DNA of 64,000 nucleotides from Nectonema munidae (GCA_030549495.1 JAUIRK010000179.1:186001-250000), one strand, 5' to 3'. Shown: positions 47,001 through 62,000, numbered from the stretch's first letter. Numbers and translations are program-made. Notes: generated by a model not told the origin, from the letters alone.

Positions 47001-50000
47001 CCAAATAATGATGATAAAGGGAAGAGATATGATTTTCGGACGTATAAAGAAAGCATTTATAACTGATTTTCAATAAAAGCTGTAGTAAACATTTTGAAAA
47101 ACCTTATACTTACAATGAAATATGCGATATCACAACATTTTTAATGTAGGTGTAAATTCTATTATTGCCCATTCTAAAATTTATTTATCTTAAAGTATTC
47201 AACCAAAAAAGACTATGATTTGAGAGAGAGATAAAAAAAATTACGTTTATGAGGACTAAGAAAATTGGTATCGTGACTACGAAAGTACGTATTGCTTTGA
47301 TTCATACCTTTGAAATATAGTTGGCTTATGTGTGAAAATATTAAATAAAAAAGGTAACAATAAATTAAGCGTATATAATCAAGACTACATTGACATATTA
47401 TATACGCAATGGTTTCATAAGATCCTCTTTTTAATATCTGTATGCGATTCAATGGAGTTAGAAACGTGTTAGTCTAACGATTCAACCATGAAAAAATTAG
47501 CAAAATACTAAGTGAAGAGTTGTAATATTAAAATACATGATTTTGTATTTTAGAATTAATGTTAAAACTAAATTCTACTTAGCTATCAAAAATTTTTATA
47601 AATATATTTGTTTGAAGCTACAACCAGATTTGGGGTCACAATTCTACACGTGCAGAAATCTACTGACATGTTTGTTTGACACATATATAAAATCTTTACA
47701 CGATCATGAATACTAAAAAACCCAAATTATCGAAAGGTTGAAAAGCACTTGATAAATTAAGGATCACGAGTAAGGTCGTCTAGATACTAAAAATAGTTTT
47801 TTAGTATAGTTTCTATATTGTCAATATTTGAGAGTAAAAATACTTTTCTATCATTAAAATTTTCAGTTTTTGAAGTCCACTTTAAAACATAATAGGGAAA
47901 ATTAGAAATGTTTATAGGTTAGTAATTGTTTGTAGGTAGAATAACAAACCAAATGCGTTGTCTTTTTATCAGATCCTATTCAATTTTTACGTATTTTTTT
48001 AAATATAACCCCTAAAACCTCAAGTACACTACCTTTATTGTTTATTTAAATCTTCACGGATATATATATATATGTATTGTGATGGAATAAGAAATATCTA
48101 TCTTAATGGCAAATTAAAAGGTAATTGTTAAAGCGACAAATCGAAAAGTGCGCCTAGTGTCGGTAGTAATTGAAAATGGAAAGTAGCAAAATAAGTTCAT
48201 AGAAAAATACATACGTTTATTTCCCATATCCAGAGTTCACAACAATCATCCGGCCCACAGGCGATGATATAGGCATCATCAGGACTCCATGCTATATATG
48301 ACACACTGAAAGAATCACTGTGAAATGTATGCTTATGACTTAAATGGTGAGTGTCCTAGTGAAAAAAATAAAGATTAATAGTATAGCGTAGGATCTAAGA
48401 TTAAAAATGTATTTTTAATTTTATTTATCGAAACAGATACTTTTACATACTCAATACACATACTTATTTGAAAGAAAATGCTTTAACTAAGAAAATAAAT
48501 TTCTCAAACCACTAGGTATAAAAGTAGCCTACTTTTTTAGTATCAATCACCCCCACCCACTACACTCGTTTATCAACATAAATTTTGTCTTCATATACCA
48601 TCGAAAAAGGTTTTATAAGGATAGTGCGGAATTAAGTTAAATATTTTAAAAAATAGAGCACCCTAAAGCAATACTTTGAAAGATCCTCTGTGGCTTCCAT
48701 CGAATGAATAAAAATAACCTCAGATATTCGATTAATAGCGAATTGTCTATTATTTTTAATTGATCAAATAATAGATTCATATTTTTAAAATTAAATATCA
48801 TTCATTGTAAAGAGTCTATACAATTTGTTGAACAGAAATATAAATTAAATTGTTAATTCTAAGAAATGTTAGGTAAAAAATATAGACCTGTTCACAATCA
48901 GATCTTCATAACATCTAGACGAGGACTTTATTAGACTGATTATAGTTTGTATCGAATTATAACATCTACGTACCAGACCGAACGATTAGTTAAGGACCAA
49001 AGCGAAACGAAGCATACACTAAACAAAATTAACTCCTTAGACTCATAATTTTGAACATAAATTTGATAAAAAATGTATATGCAGTGTATTTGAAAAAATG
49101 TATATAAGACATAAATGCAAAATTGTCACATTCTGCCTCCCTATGTTGTTTTCTAAGTAAGATGGGTTTTAAGATGTATTTTAGCTTAACAATAAATTCC
49201 TAGGGAATCAGAATCTGAGAATTGATAGGGAGAAAACGCATGCCCGAAGATATTATAGATTATAACAAGTTTAAGTCAGGCGTCAGCATGTGTAATATAA
49301 TGCTCAGGGATTCACATGTTCAAAATGGCCTTTTTTTCTAATTATTTAGATATAGCTACATACAAGAGTTCGGTGATACAACGCACCAGAAAAGTTTTAT
49401 CAACTCAAAAAAGTGAAAGAAAATACTTTATAAGAGATTCATGCTTAAAATTGAGCGATCTTTCTATGAGAAACATGTGCAATGATCCTCTAACTCGTAG
49501 AAAAAGGACTTCATTTATTTTATGGAATAGAACAGAATGTTGCTCAGCCTTCTACTTCTACTTCCCCTGGCTAATCCTACTTTTCTTTTTATGTAAACCT
49601 AAGAAACGTGGAACAAGAAAATGTTTAAATTTGTAAGAAACTTATTTACAAAATTCACGCGAAATATATATGCCAAAACTGTGCAAATTAACTATTTATT
49701 CATTGTTTCATTTTCTATAATTCTATTTTGTAATTTTTATATTAGAATTACATATTTTGATTGAATGGTTCAAGGATTTTATAACTAAAGATTCATCTTT
49801 ATACCTGTATTTTTATTGTAATATAAAATTGCGTTAATTTTTTTTAAAAAAATTGAAAATTTACGTGGAATTTTTTCATGAGTTTCCAAAAATTCACTCA
49901 GTCTTAACAAACAAGAAGAGACAGCAACACAACACCCAGAAATAGAAAATAGTAATTGTTTAGAATGAGTATTAGCTGCTTTATGTACCATTTTCCTTAC

Positions 50001-53000
50001 ATAATACCATGTCAATAAGACATCTTTTAAAATCAAAGTATGCAAAAATAAAATATCATAAGAACAATAGAATGAGTTACAAAATCAACTTCCCAAATGA
50101 TTAGAGAGTAGTCACGAGATCCGGATGCTAAAAACTTTCCTTTGTTTGAAAAGCGGCAAAACCAAACTTCATCAGTATGTACATTTAAAATTTGCTTCGT
50201 TTCGCAAGGCAAGGTCTTTCTAAATAAATATAAAAGCACGATTATATTCACCAGAGATGGAAATATAAAAAATAATTGGTTCAGAAGAAAACAATGTCCA
50301 TTCTGTCGAATCACCCTTTTTACAAAGCTAGGAATCAGAACTATGTAATCGGAAAATAAGAACTAAAGGAAATAAAAATTTCAAAAAAGAAATGATCAAA
50401 TGAGAAGAAATTAAAATATAAATTAAGGCTTAACTTCAAATTAGGCAGTATGTACAAAAAGATTATAGTTAGAAAATTAATTATTTGCATTGCAAGAAAA
50501 ATTAAAAAATTAAAGTTAGGTAAAAAACAATACATTTGAGTCTAAATGGATTTTTGTTACTACAAAAACGCTTGTAGGTACGACCAGAAAAGCGAGTGCA
50601 ATTAGGTGATTACATAAAGAGTGAAAAATATGGCAAGAAAAATGCATTATTATATGGACAAAGGAAAGAGTTACACCAAATTAGCATTATTAATAAAAGA
50701 AGAAAATTTCGAATTCAACGTCAAACACTCAACCGTTACAAAGGCTAAGGAATACCTATTTCTACGACATTTTGAAAGGGAGTGGTTAAAAGACCAGAAA
50801 GAGTGGACAGGACTGGTAGAATTGGGTAGTGAAAAATAAAGTAACACGCATGAAAAGCTTGATAGCGAATAAATCCAGAACAGCACTGCTACTAGGAATA
50901 AAAGAAAATTAAGTTGCCTAATTTTAATTAATTTCAGTCTTTTCAAGTTATAGCCACTCTTTAAATCCACTCACCGTTATATCATAAAGTAGGTATCAAC
51001 AAAACTTTGCAAGGCAAATATTACTTTGCTATAGTTTTTTTGATAGAAAAAAACAAATAAACAAGAGACAGGATTTTATTAAATCAAAGACAAAAAAATT
51101 ATTTTGCACTATTTTTTATTTATTAAAAATAGGAGAAAAAATTTCAAAAAATTACACTTCAAAAAATATTTAGTTTTTAGAATTTTATTCTCAAATTAAT
51201 CAATTTTATTGAACTTTCAACTTGATACGTTTTAATTGAAAAAATTAAACCAATATTAACTAAAACTATATATATTAACAATTTTATCTTAGGCTCGACT
51301 ACATTAAACAAAGAAAACCAATGTTAGATGTAAAAAAATTTAGTCGTGGAGTGTTATAGAAAGTTCATGCGAATTCGCTGAATTCCAAACGGTTATAATA
51401 CGAACCACAATAAGATTCGAAATGGAATCAGCAAAAGCCATTTCCATCTCAATCGAATTTTTTTGAAAATACAACAATATTATATTAGAAAAATTCTCAT
51501 ATTCTAATCATCTTTCCTCGTTTAAACGAAAGCATAAAGTTTATATTTGATAATTTCGTGATAGCATACTTTTACCACGCTTGAGTAGAATTGGAAGCAA
51601 TCTAGATAAGCAGCATATTTAGAAAATATAAGAAAGACGTACTTGTTGCAATGATGATCGTATAAAAGGGAGTAATAATGATGTAGAGAAGTGAGACTAA
51701 TTGGATGAGAGGGGGTTGGAAGGGAAAGGGAGGAAAAAGAAGCGTCTTCACAATCTCTTAATAAAATATTTGATGAGTGAGGCGGTGACTTAGCGCAACC
51801 TGCTCTGTGAAAAGAAGCTAAGTGGTATGGACAAGAATTTATTTGATATTTAATTGCTTGATTCAGCAGGTATACTAGTCGATTTGGAGCAAGCATTAGC
51901 TCAGGAGGTAGATAATCTAAATACAATAATTCACATCATATGAAGACTATAATATGCATTTTGAAACGAATCAAACGTATTAAATAAAAGCATGGACATT
52001 TTTTGAAACAAGTTGACACGCGTATCAAATGTTATATTCAATGTTAAATCACAAATTGTGATGCTGCTAAGAGGCAGAAAAGAAACCTTAAAAATATTAA
52101 CTATATTTTTTATTCAAATGAGAGATGTCAAAACATCCAGGTTAATACTTTTGAAATGTTATAATATACTATTACTAGACACATTCTCTTATATATAAAG
52201 AGATTGGTTCATATAATCTTTGCGCTATTAATTCCAAATTTTATTACAATTTGTTAAAGTTATTGGAGATATACATTTATATTAACAGTAATGATGTAGA
52301 ATTTATGGAGTTCACTAGTACCAATTTTAAAAAGAAAATAAGTTATACACTTGCAACAAAATTTCCTAAAAATAAGCAACTTAAATTTACTCTATGTATT
52401 TATATTCACCCTGCAGATCTGGGTGATGTTTATTATATAGTTAAAAATTTTGATTTCTCACTAGTTAACAAATCAAAGGAATTCTTTATTGAAGCAAGAA
52501 TCGAAACCTGAGTGAGAAAATGACTTGATATCTAAAGTTGGATTAAGGGTTTACCATTAGCTTTAAATCTTAATAGAAAACATAATATATTTTTTGTATC
52601 TCTAAATATGACTAAATAGAAATTTAAGTGTCTAAAAATAATAGTGGCCCTAAAAAAGTCACAATATTAATTTTCACAAATCCATTGTAAAAATGACTGC
52701 AAAGAAAATACAAAAGTTTCTTATAAAAAACATGCATTAAAAGATTCTGTTTAGTCGTAGTAAAAAAGACATCCATCATTACTTTGAATTTTATCCATTA
52801 CTTTCATTCTGGCATTCGGATCTTTTGCATTACAAAATGTTTTAGATCTGAGATCCTCTATGTCTGGACACATAATTAACCTTAAAGATAAATTAATAAA
52901 GTTTTAAGAGATCATGCTTTTAAAAAAAGCTCAAAGGATTTATCAATTCTTTTTCGGTTAATGGCCAAACAAGTTATTAAAAGAGTACAGCAAAAAAACA

Positions 53001-56000
53001 ATATCTTCACGCATTACTCTTAAGATCAACATTGGACACTTAAGAGTAAAGATTTAACAAATAAAACATACAAATCATAATAATTTAGAAGGAAAAGAGC
53101 ATGTTTAAAAGGAATAGCCAACTATTTACATTATCTAGACTATTTATGTGGCCAACAATTTTTCATTTAGAGTTCAAATAATTGTTAAGAGTATTTGCCA
53201 AAAAAATGCTTTAAAGAACATTTTCAATCACACTAAAAAGTTATAGAGGTCTCGCAAAAACTTAATCTATGTCTAAGAAAAAGATAAACAAATCTACATA
53301 GAGTTTCTAGGGATGCGCGTATCAATCCAATGGATGCTGATAAAATTCGTAATCAAGAAAAAATATAAAAGGATAGAAACAATGGTTCGATAGAGTGCAA
53401 AAAGACCAACATTCATAAAAATAAATGGATATTATTATTATTTAACCTTCACAAGAAGGAGATAGCAGTCTTACGTCATTCGATATTTTTTAATTCATAC
53501 TTGACGAATAAATAAATATGTGACCTATATCGAAATTTATAAGTAAACTTAGTCTATCTTATCAACTTTTTGAAAAAAAAATAAAAATTCTGCTTCTAGT
53601 TAAAATTTTAATATAAAAAAAGCATTTTGGTCTTTTTTAAGGCCATCTACAAGACAGTGTAAAATTTATTTAGATACATACGTGAGAAAAATCGTAATTA
53701 AAAAAAATTAAAGAAAAAAGAATGAACTTGTAATAATTTTCGTGACACTCCACGTTGAAGGATTATCACATCTTAGTCGCATTGATTTCTCACTAAGAAT
53801 CAAAGCCAAATTTCTGATGAAGTACTTCTTTCCACTTCTTCTAACAGCAGGGTACATGTTAGGTCTATTTAATTTTATTATTATCGAGCTATTACTAGCC
53901 GCAATTATAATCTCTAGCCATTTTATTGAAAGTGTCAACGCAACCTTTGTATTTATTACATTCTAAAATAGTTTGAGGTTTCATTTTATCTCCGATCATT
54001 TCAATCTTTGAAAGGTGGAATTTCACTAGCAAAGACAAAAAACTTCTAGAATCTACAGTTTACACAATGATAAACTTTCAAACCATATCGCAATCGATTT
54101 AAAGCAGGGGCCGGGAACCTTTTTAACTAAAAGAGCCCAAAAAACACATATTTTAAAATCTAATCCTCTGAGAGCCATATATATTTTTAAATACTGATTA
54201 CAACTAAATGGAAAAAGAAGACCAACAATTTTATAGTATAATAAGACTCTGAATTTATTTTAAACAAAATTGATTTATCGAAGCATCATCATCAGCTTTA
54301 TTTGTGTCGTCGTGATTCGTAATGATGACGAAATTAAGAGAGTGTTGAATTGGCAAAAAGAAGGATAAGCATTATCGTAATATCTCCCTTTATCCTGAAG
54401 GTCCCCTGATTTATCTGAGAGCCAGATGCAGTCATCAAAAGAGCCGTGTCTGGCTCGCGAGCCATAGGTTCCCGACCTCTGATTTAAAGGGTCATAAACC
54501 TTTATTGCGAATCTTCCGGTAAATTTTAGGAGTTTTTTGTCTATAGTTATATAATCCATAGAATAGAACACCAGTATTCAAACATTCGTATTTCTTTTCA
54601 CATCAATTCTAATGAATATATTTGTAAAGATACATGCCTTTACTGATGGCATCTTTCAAAAAAGGTTCTCCATTTATAACAGAAAATAACATCTTTATAT
54701 CTACATGCTGGTCTTTAAATTGACCAATGTGATACAATCTAGATCATCGATAGAAAACCTCTCATAACAGTAGTGTAAATCTTCAAAAGAAGGCGCCGCA
54801 TTACTATAATTAAAAAAAGCTTAAATGAATTAATTATTTTGGGTATCTGGTGGACATCAAAAAAGATCGGTTGGGGTGTAGGGAGGAGGCTGGGACAACG
54901 GCTCAAAACTCAGTGGCGTGGATACGAGTTAGAAGAAGGGTGAGCCAAATTTTCATAAAAATATCTTTTGATTAAAGGCGGATGCTTAACCCTTTTTGAT
55001 GCACAATGCGACGCCAGTGTCCCATAGAATAAAAATTATCCACTTTAGGTATATAAAAATTCAATGAAAAAGAAAGTAAACGGTAAATTTTGGAAACCCA
55101 ATGCCTGAAAGGGTTAAAACAAGTTTCCATTAAAATACGAAAAATAATACATTGATAAAAAATTTAGAGTAAATATGATAAAAATTTTAGAGTAAATATG
55201 ATTAAAAAAATTCCACTTGCCTCCCTTATCAGAACATCTAAACTTTAAAAAGGCTTTTAATTTTTTACTTAGATGAAAAAGGAATCATTTGTTTATGTTA
55301 AAATATCATACTTATACTTTTCATGAAGTTTTTCTTTAGTGCACTCATAATTTGAGTTATAAAACTTGTATTGAAAAATAGACCAAAAATTTTCAAAGGA
55401 TTAATAAGATTTCTAGAGTCCTCTCTAGCACCAGGTGGCGATAAACATTTCGAATATTGGTTGACAAATATCTTCCAAAAATATTCTTTCCGATCAAAGG
55501 CAAAAAATAATCTGCATGAGAATCTTGGAATATCCACTACTATTCGAACCCATAATTTCAAAATCAATAGAGCTATACACATCCGATCTAATACTCCAAA
55601 GATTACTAGACTCGTTCGTTACAAGAACTCATTTTAGAAATAAACAGAATACAAAACTGTGATGACAAAAAAATGGCGTAAACAGAATAAATGCAATGAT
55701 TGTGTATGCAATAAAAGCTGAGATATATAGTCTGATTATGGATTTTTTATTATTGATTATTTCAAACAACTAGTACAGTTTACATAATGAGGTTACTGAA
55801 AGAATAGGGAATATGAAGGCAATTTAAAACATCACAAAATTAATAATAAAGATTGATTTTTTCTAAAGATGTTCCTTAATCGGATAAATGGTAGCTGAGA
55901 TAAATGAAAATATATTCGGCACTCAGCATAAAAATATTATTTTGCTTTGAGGTGACTCAAAACATAAAGAAAATATCTACGAATATTTTTATAGGAAATT

Positions 56001-59000
56001 CTCATAAGTGTTAAATCGAATATTTCAAACATTTTCCAGACGGTCATTAAAATTCCATGTATTAGTAAACATATAGTATGTTTCTTGAATAATGCTGACA
56101 GTGTGAGTTACACTAAATAAAAAATGAAAAGTTACCTAGCTAGTTCATGCAATCTTTTCATGTTATATTTTAATGGAGATAACTCATATCGAAGGCAATA
56201 AATGGCATCTAATGGACGTTCATCTTCAAGTAATTCAAAGAACTTTTGTTCAAGCAGCAGGAACTTTATCTTCTAAAACGTTATAAATGACTTATTAAAT
56301 GGAGGAAATTGATTTATAACAAAATCTAGGAAATAAGTAAAATTTTAAAGCAAAATAATTGAGAATTGTATAGTTACACATTTGCAATTTTAACCGGTTA
56401 TTTGATGACAGAAATTTTATTATGAAAATATATATAAATTTGAGACTTTGGAACATTCTTATCCAGGAGACAACAAAACAAGATTTTCATGAATAGGAAA
56501 TGTTCTTAATAAGCTTTAGACAAAAAATAAACTTAAATTTATGATAGAGGAGCAAAAATATAGTTTTGATGAATAAGTGCATTACTACATCATTTAATAG
56601 TGAGTAAAAAATCTACTTTCGTTCTACATTACATAAATTTGACGTGAACATTTTATTTGATTACATTTTGCTGTTTTTTGATAACGCTCAATCACATACT
56701 TTGGTAGAACTTGATAATATAAAGTTAAAGTTTTCACCTGCAAATACCACCTCAAGTTTGCAGCCGTTAGATCATGGAATTATTCGCTTTTAAGTAAATT
56801 ACCAAAAGCAACTGAATTTGAACATTATTGCAAAAATGGAAAGTTTTCAGAATGGAAATGTTCTTGCTAAGCAGTCACTGTTTTAGATGCCATTTTTTGG
56901 ATCAAAGAAGCATGGAATATGGTTAGAACTTCTATCTTGTGCTTCTATCATTGTGGGTTTACAGGAGAAACTAGTTTTGATCAAAATTTGGAAATAGAAG
57001 AGTAGGATCTCTCAACATTAGTATCACAGATCACTGATACTAATTTAAATTTGCAAGAATATTGAGAATGATTCCTGTGATTGGAAAGAAGTTATCTTGC
57101 AAGAGCATTTAGAAAAAGAAAATTCATCGGCTTCAAGCTTAAGTAGCCAGGATACTACCACGGAAAGTTCTATCACTATTGAAGATGTGGTTTCAATGAT
57201 GCATGCTGTGAAAAAATTTGCTTTGAATACATCAAAACGAAGCTGTTTCAAAGATTTTACAAGAAGCCGAATTAGAGTTGATTAAGAAAAAACTCAGCTT
57301 CAAACAAATATTTTTTTAAAAAATAATTCACACTTCAATAAAAATTATCACACACAATTTACTATTTCTATAGGTCGATGTGCGAGTATTATGGGGTGTT
57401 TATAACCAGAAGGTAGTTTGTACCCGCTTTGAGCAGAATAGTGAGAAGTGGATTAGGACTTTCGAACGTTGATTTGAGTAAATTCACACACAACTGTACT
57501 CACTCTCTCAATCTAGACTTCTGTTAACCGCAATATTGTTCAAACCGAAAAAAATTGCGTGTTTACTTCAACTTCGGTTTAGATAAGTTTAACTGTATAT
57601 GAACGTTTGAACGAATGTAATTTAAAAGTTGGTGTTTTCTCTTTAAATAGATATTCATTTTAAACATGAATTCGCCATCGTATGAAATTTTCGTCTACAC
57701 TAATCACTAATATATGAATCTTTTACAAACTACACTAGTCAATAGCACGGTACTGTTCGTGACCAAGCATACATCTCTGACATTACAAATAAAGTGAACC
57801 TATTAAATGATGTTTCGTGATACCTTATCTTTGGCAAGCATTGATTTTTTTCAAATAGAATTTTTATTTGTTTATTGACAGAGGAAAATGTTTAGTAAAA
57901 ATACAAACGCGTACAACTATTATTTTAACAGATTTTAAAATGCGACACTTAAAAATATTGTGAATCATATGTATGAAGAATGAGATAAAATATAAATTGA
58001 AAATATATATTGCTTAAAACCTAAAAACCTTACTAAGATTCCTTGCAGCTAGACTAGAAGCTGTCATCTTAAATAAACGAAGACGCATCTATAATAATCT
58101 CATCAATGTGTAGAACTTTATTTCAGCTAGATTATATTTTAACTGTATAAACTAGACTCATGCAGTTACTTCTTTCCTCACTCAAAAAATCTTTTGAGGA
58201 AGGAAGAATCAATAAAATGAGAAAGCTGTCCTCTAATCCAGCGTTTTTCAAACTTTTTTTTGCTGCGACCCATAGAAAGAAGTACAGTTTGCATCGTGAC
58301 CCATAATACTTGGGTGTAATAAGGCAAACTCTTTTAACTAGTTTCATTTATTATTATCAACAATTTATATGTATATTTTTTTACGATTTGGACATTGTTT
58401 CATTTATTTGTATAAATAAAATTTTATTACTTTTAGAAAAACAAATATGGAAAAAATTCCGATAGAAAGCTAAAGAACATAATATTAAGAAGAAAAAAAG
58501 TTCCTTTCTTTTTGTCACGACCCATTTTATTTTTCACACGATGCACTGTCGGGTCGGGACCCACACTTCGAAACGCGCTAATCTACAGATAGACAGTCCT
58601 ATTTTACCATTTTAAAAGGACTTAAACATTTGAGAGAGAAAAAGCACTACTTCATTTACCGATTTCCTATGAATATTAATTGGTTTTTAGAATAAAATTA
58701 TTTTACAATTTAGCTCTAAATGCAATTAATCTGGGATATAGAAATTGAGAAAATGGTATTATAAAGGAGATAAAAAATTACAATCGAATTAAAAAAAGAC
58801 TATACAATATACATCATGAAAGAATTTGTAACCAAGTGAGAGGCTACTGGCTGAGAGGAAGTAAGCTTTGAAGGATCACCGATGATATTTTCAGCCACTA
58901 TCCGTAATAATAGCAGGAAGAATTTTACAAACCATCATTGAATCATATATGATATATAAACTTTAAACATTGTAATCAATAACGATACTTTATGCTAAGA

Positions 59001-62000
59001 ATACTTGACAAAAGGGTTGAGACAAATGAATGGCATAGGAATAAAGATTGGGTTAATAGCATTTTTCATTTTACAATTTATTGTGCTTAAATCAGTACAT
59101 TAATGAACTATTGTTTCATGTACATTTTTAATGTCGTAGTGTACAACGTATAACATTTTAGTTTTAAAGACAAAGATATGCTACCCCGAATCTACATGTG
59201 ACAAACAGTTATTTGTAAGTTTGCTACAATATACGAAATTTTGAATGAATTACCAAAGACTTTGGTTATTTTCAGTAATTTCGTGAAATTGTATACATTC
59301 GGTAAATATATATAGTTGCACACAATACAGTGATTCTACACAATTTAGAATACTTGGCTCTCATTACCTAAAGAAAAATATTTTTAGGATTATACAAAGA
59401 ATCGGATACTCAGTTATATGAGGTGGTGGATCTTCAGTATTGGGCGAAATAGATAAAATGTCATAGTTAAATAAAATAGTGGATATTTAAAAAGAGCAAA
59501 ATATCCTTTCAGGAAGTTACGTATTCTATTCTTCACCCCAATATCAGGTACCTCCAGTGATTTAATTATGCAGAATACTTTTTGTTTATATTAAAATTAG
59601 GCACATTTACAGAGGATATCCCCCATTTTCCTAGACTACTCAAATTTCGAACTATTTGGAGAAAAAACTGCAAATATTTACGATTTTATTTTTCTATAAA
59701 AGAATTGTAATTTATAAAGGATATAAAAAAAACAAAGGAATAAGTTTTTGGTCCTTCTATGAAATTTTCAGATACCTATAGATTTTTAGGACCGTTATTT
59801 TATTTTTAACTTGGAGCAAAATTTATAAAAGGTTTATTTAAATGTTAGTGTGGAATAACAGTGATTCAAAGTTTCGGAAAAATTAAATTAGTTTATTCAT
59901 ATGAAGCGCTCAATATACACAAAAGATCTATAGGTGAAACATTTTCATTAAACATTAGATGCAAATCTAAAATGGTGCAAAATGATAAAAAAAAAAAAAG
60001 TAGACATTTTCGGGTTTTTTGTGAGGTGTTTTCATCGAGAAGACACAATTTGCGCCGCTTGTATCGAACTATGAGAAAGTAGTCTTGATGCGGGATCGAA
60101 CCCAAGACCTTGAGTTATCGAAACCCAGTACCTAACCAACCTTACAGCACTTCTTTTAAAACACGTCAATGATCTTTTTCATACTACCAAAAGTAAACTT
60201 ATTTTGGTCTACTTTTTAAAAAAAAATTAAGATTTTTATGAAACTTTAGAAGTTAATACACAAATGTCGCTTTAAAAACGTTTGGAAGTGCTTTTGTATA
60301 TTGAAAAGTTCACAAACCAAGAACTAAAAACAAATTAATTAAAATTAACTTGTGTGTTATGAAATATAATAAGCATAATCAGATATTAAAATGAGTTAAT
60401 CAAGTGTTTCAAATTTTATTTGACAAAAATTGATAATAGAATTGTTCTTAAATCTATTTTAGCGTACAAAAGCTTAATCTTGTTCATTATTTTAACTATT
60501 TTGAATGTTAACCCGTTAAAAGCAGACGATTTGTATTAAAAAACATTTAAAAACGCAGACGAGCATATTTTTATAAAGTCGACTTCGGTTAAGGCAGATT
60601 TTATTTAGATAATTTTACCGTGTTCCAATTTGAGCTTTCTATATAACATGACAATAATAGTTACAATAAATCGCTACAAATTTTCAAAGCAGTTAGCAAA
60701 TTCCTAGGGGAGTTTATTTTATCTTGTTGTAAACCACTCTTCTATGTTTAATGCCAAACAAATATGAACTATGGTAAAACGATACTAATGCCCAAACTGA
60801 AAACTGTTGGGACCACTTGCTTTTAAATAATCAAAACAGTTTTAATTTCTTCAGTCGTATTTGAAAATTTTAACCTTCAATGTTGTCAGCAACTTATTTT
60901 ATTGATTCATAAAATTCTCCACGTATTTTTCCCAACTCTTGTTCTATTCCAGTTGTTCTCATCCTTTTTTAACAGAGGGCCAAATTATGAACCAACATTG
61001 CACTAGATGACCGCACCAAAAGCTTAAAATGTTTTAATAAAAACCGTATTATAATTAACTCTGAAATATTCATAAAATTAATAAATCCTTTATTCCCCTT
61101 CTTTCATAACTTTAGCAATAACTTTCTTAGCTTTTCTCTTGCTATTTTTATAGAGATACACTAAATAATTTAATATCATCTGACTAATCAGACAAAACCA
61201 ACACACATCCTTACTGGAACAACATTAACCCATTTAAGACCAATCAAAGCAGACGACTTTAGTAATATTCCTATTTAATTGCATTTAAAGTAGGAATTCG
61301 TCTGCGTTCCCTTTGGGAACATTGGTCGTAAATGGGTTAAAAAACTACAAAACGAAAAGCCTTACACAAATGTAAATCGAAATATAAGTTTTAATAGAAA
61401 AACAAAACCAATAATAAAGAAATTGCAACAACATTCAACAAACAATTTACATACATAGTACCAAAACAAACCAATAACAGCAAACGATTAGACAAAGAAA
61501 ATCGCACACTACCATACATCAAAAAGACGTATTAGCAGCACTTGATAGCTCTAAACCCAGTAAAGCACCAGGACCTGACAGCATAACTACACCTTAAACA
61601 CTATGAGGTCCCATGGCTATCTCTCTACGCATAATACCTATCCTTAAACCTGGAAAAGAAAGCACATCGTATAAACCCATTTCACTACTCTCCAATTGCA
61701 AATTACTGGAAGGAGTCATTAAAAGAATACACAAACAGACAAACCACATTTTAGGTATCAACACCGCTTCAAAAAAGAACACTCCGCGAGAACCGCAGTA
61801 CAAGCACCGCATAACATCATTGCCAAAAGATTTAATCACAAAAAAAGCGTTCCATCGCACAATCACAACACAAAACCTAGCAGCAGTATTCGACACAATC
61901 AACATTGATACGCTCATTAAAAAACTCATAAATAAGACAAATATAAATCTTCAATATATCATATTTATATCAAACTACATACGCGGAAGTTTAGGTACTA

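Noticed and set aside
50621-50839. 72-codon plus-strand ORF in a WDR26 intron
   Set aside because: Balanced in places, but no family recognised and no splice context; left unannotated.
52251-52511. 86-codon plus-strand ORF in a WDR26 intron
   Set aside because: Lys/Ile/Phe-rich, no recognisable motif, probably chance in AT-rich sequence.
59340-59470. A WDR26 exon between 63363 and 56272
   Set aside because: The frame [15 protein letters not shown] is open but lacks an acceptor, and the flanking exons already join directly in the order expected from human WDR26.
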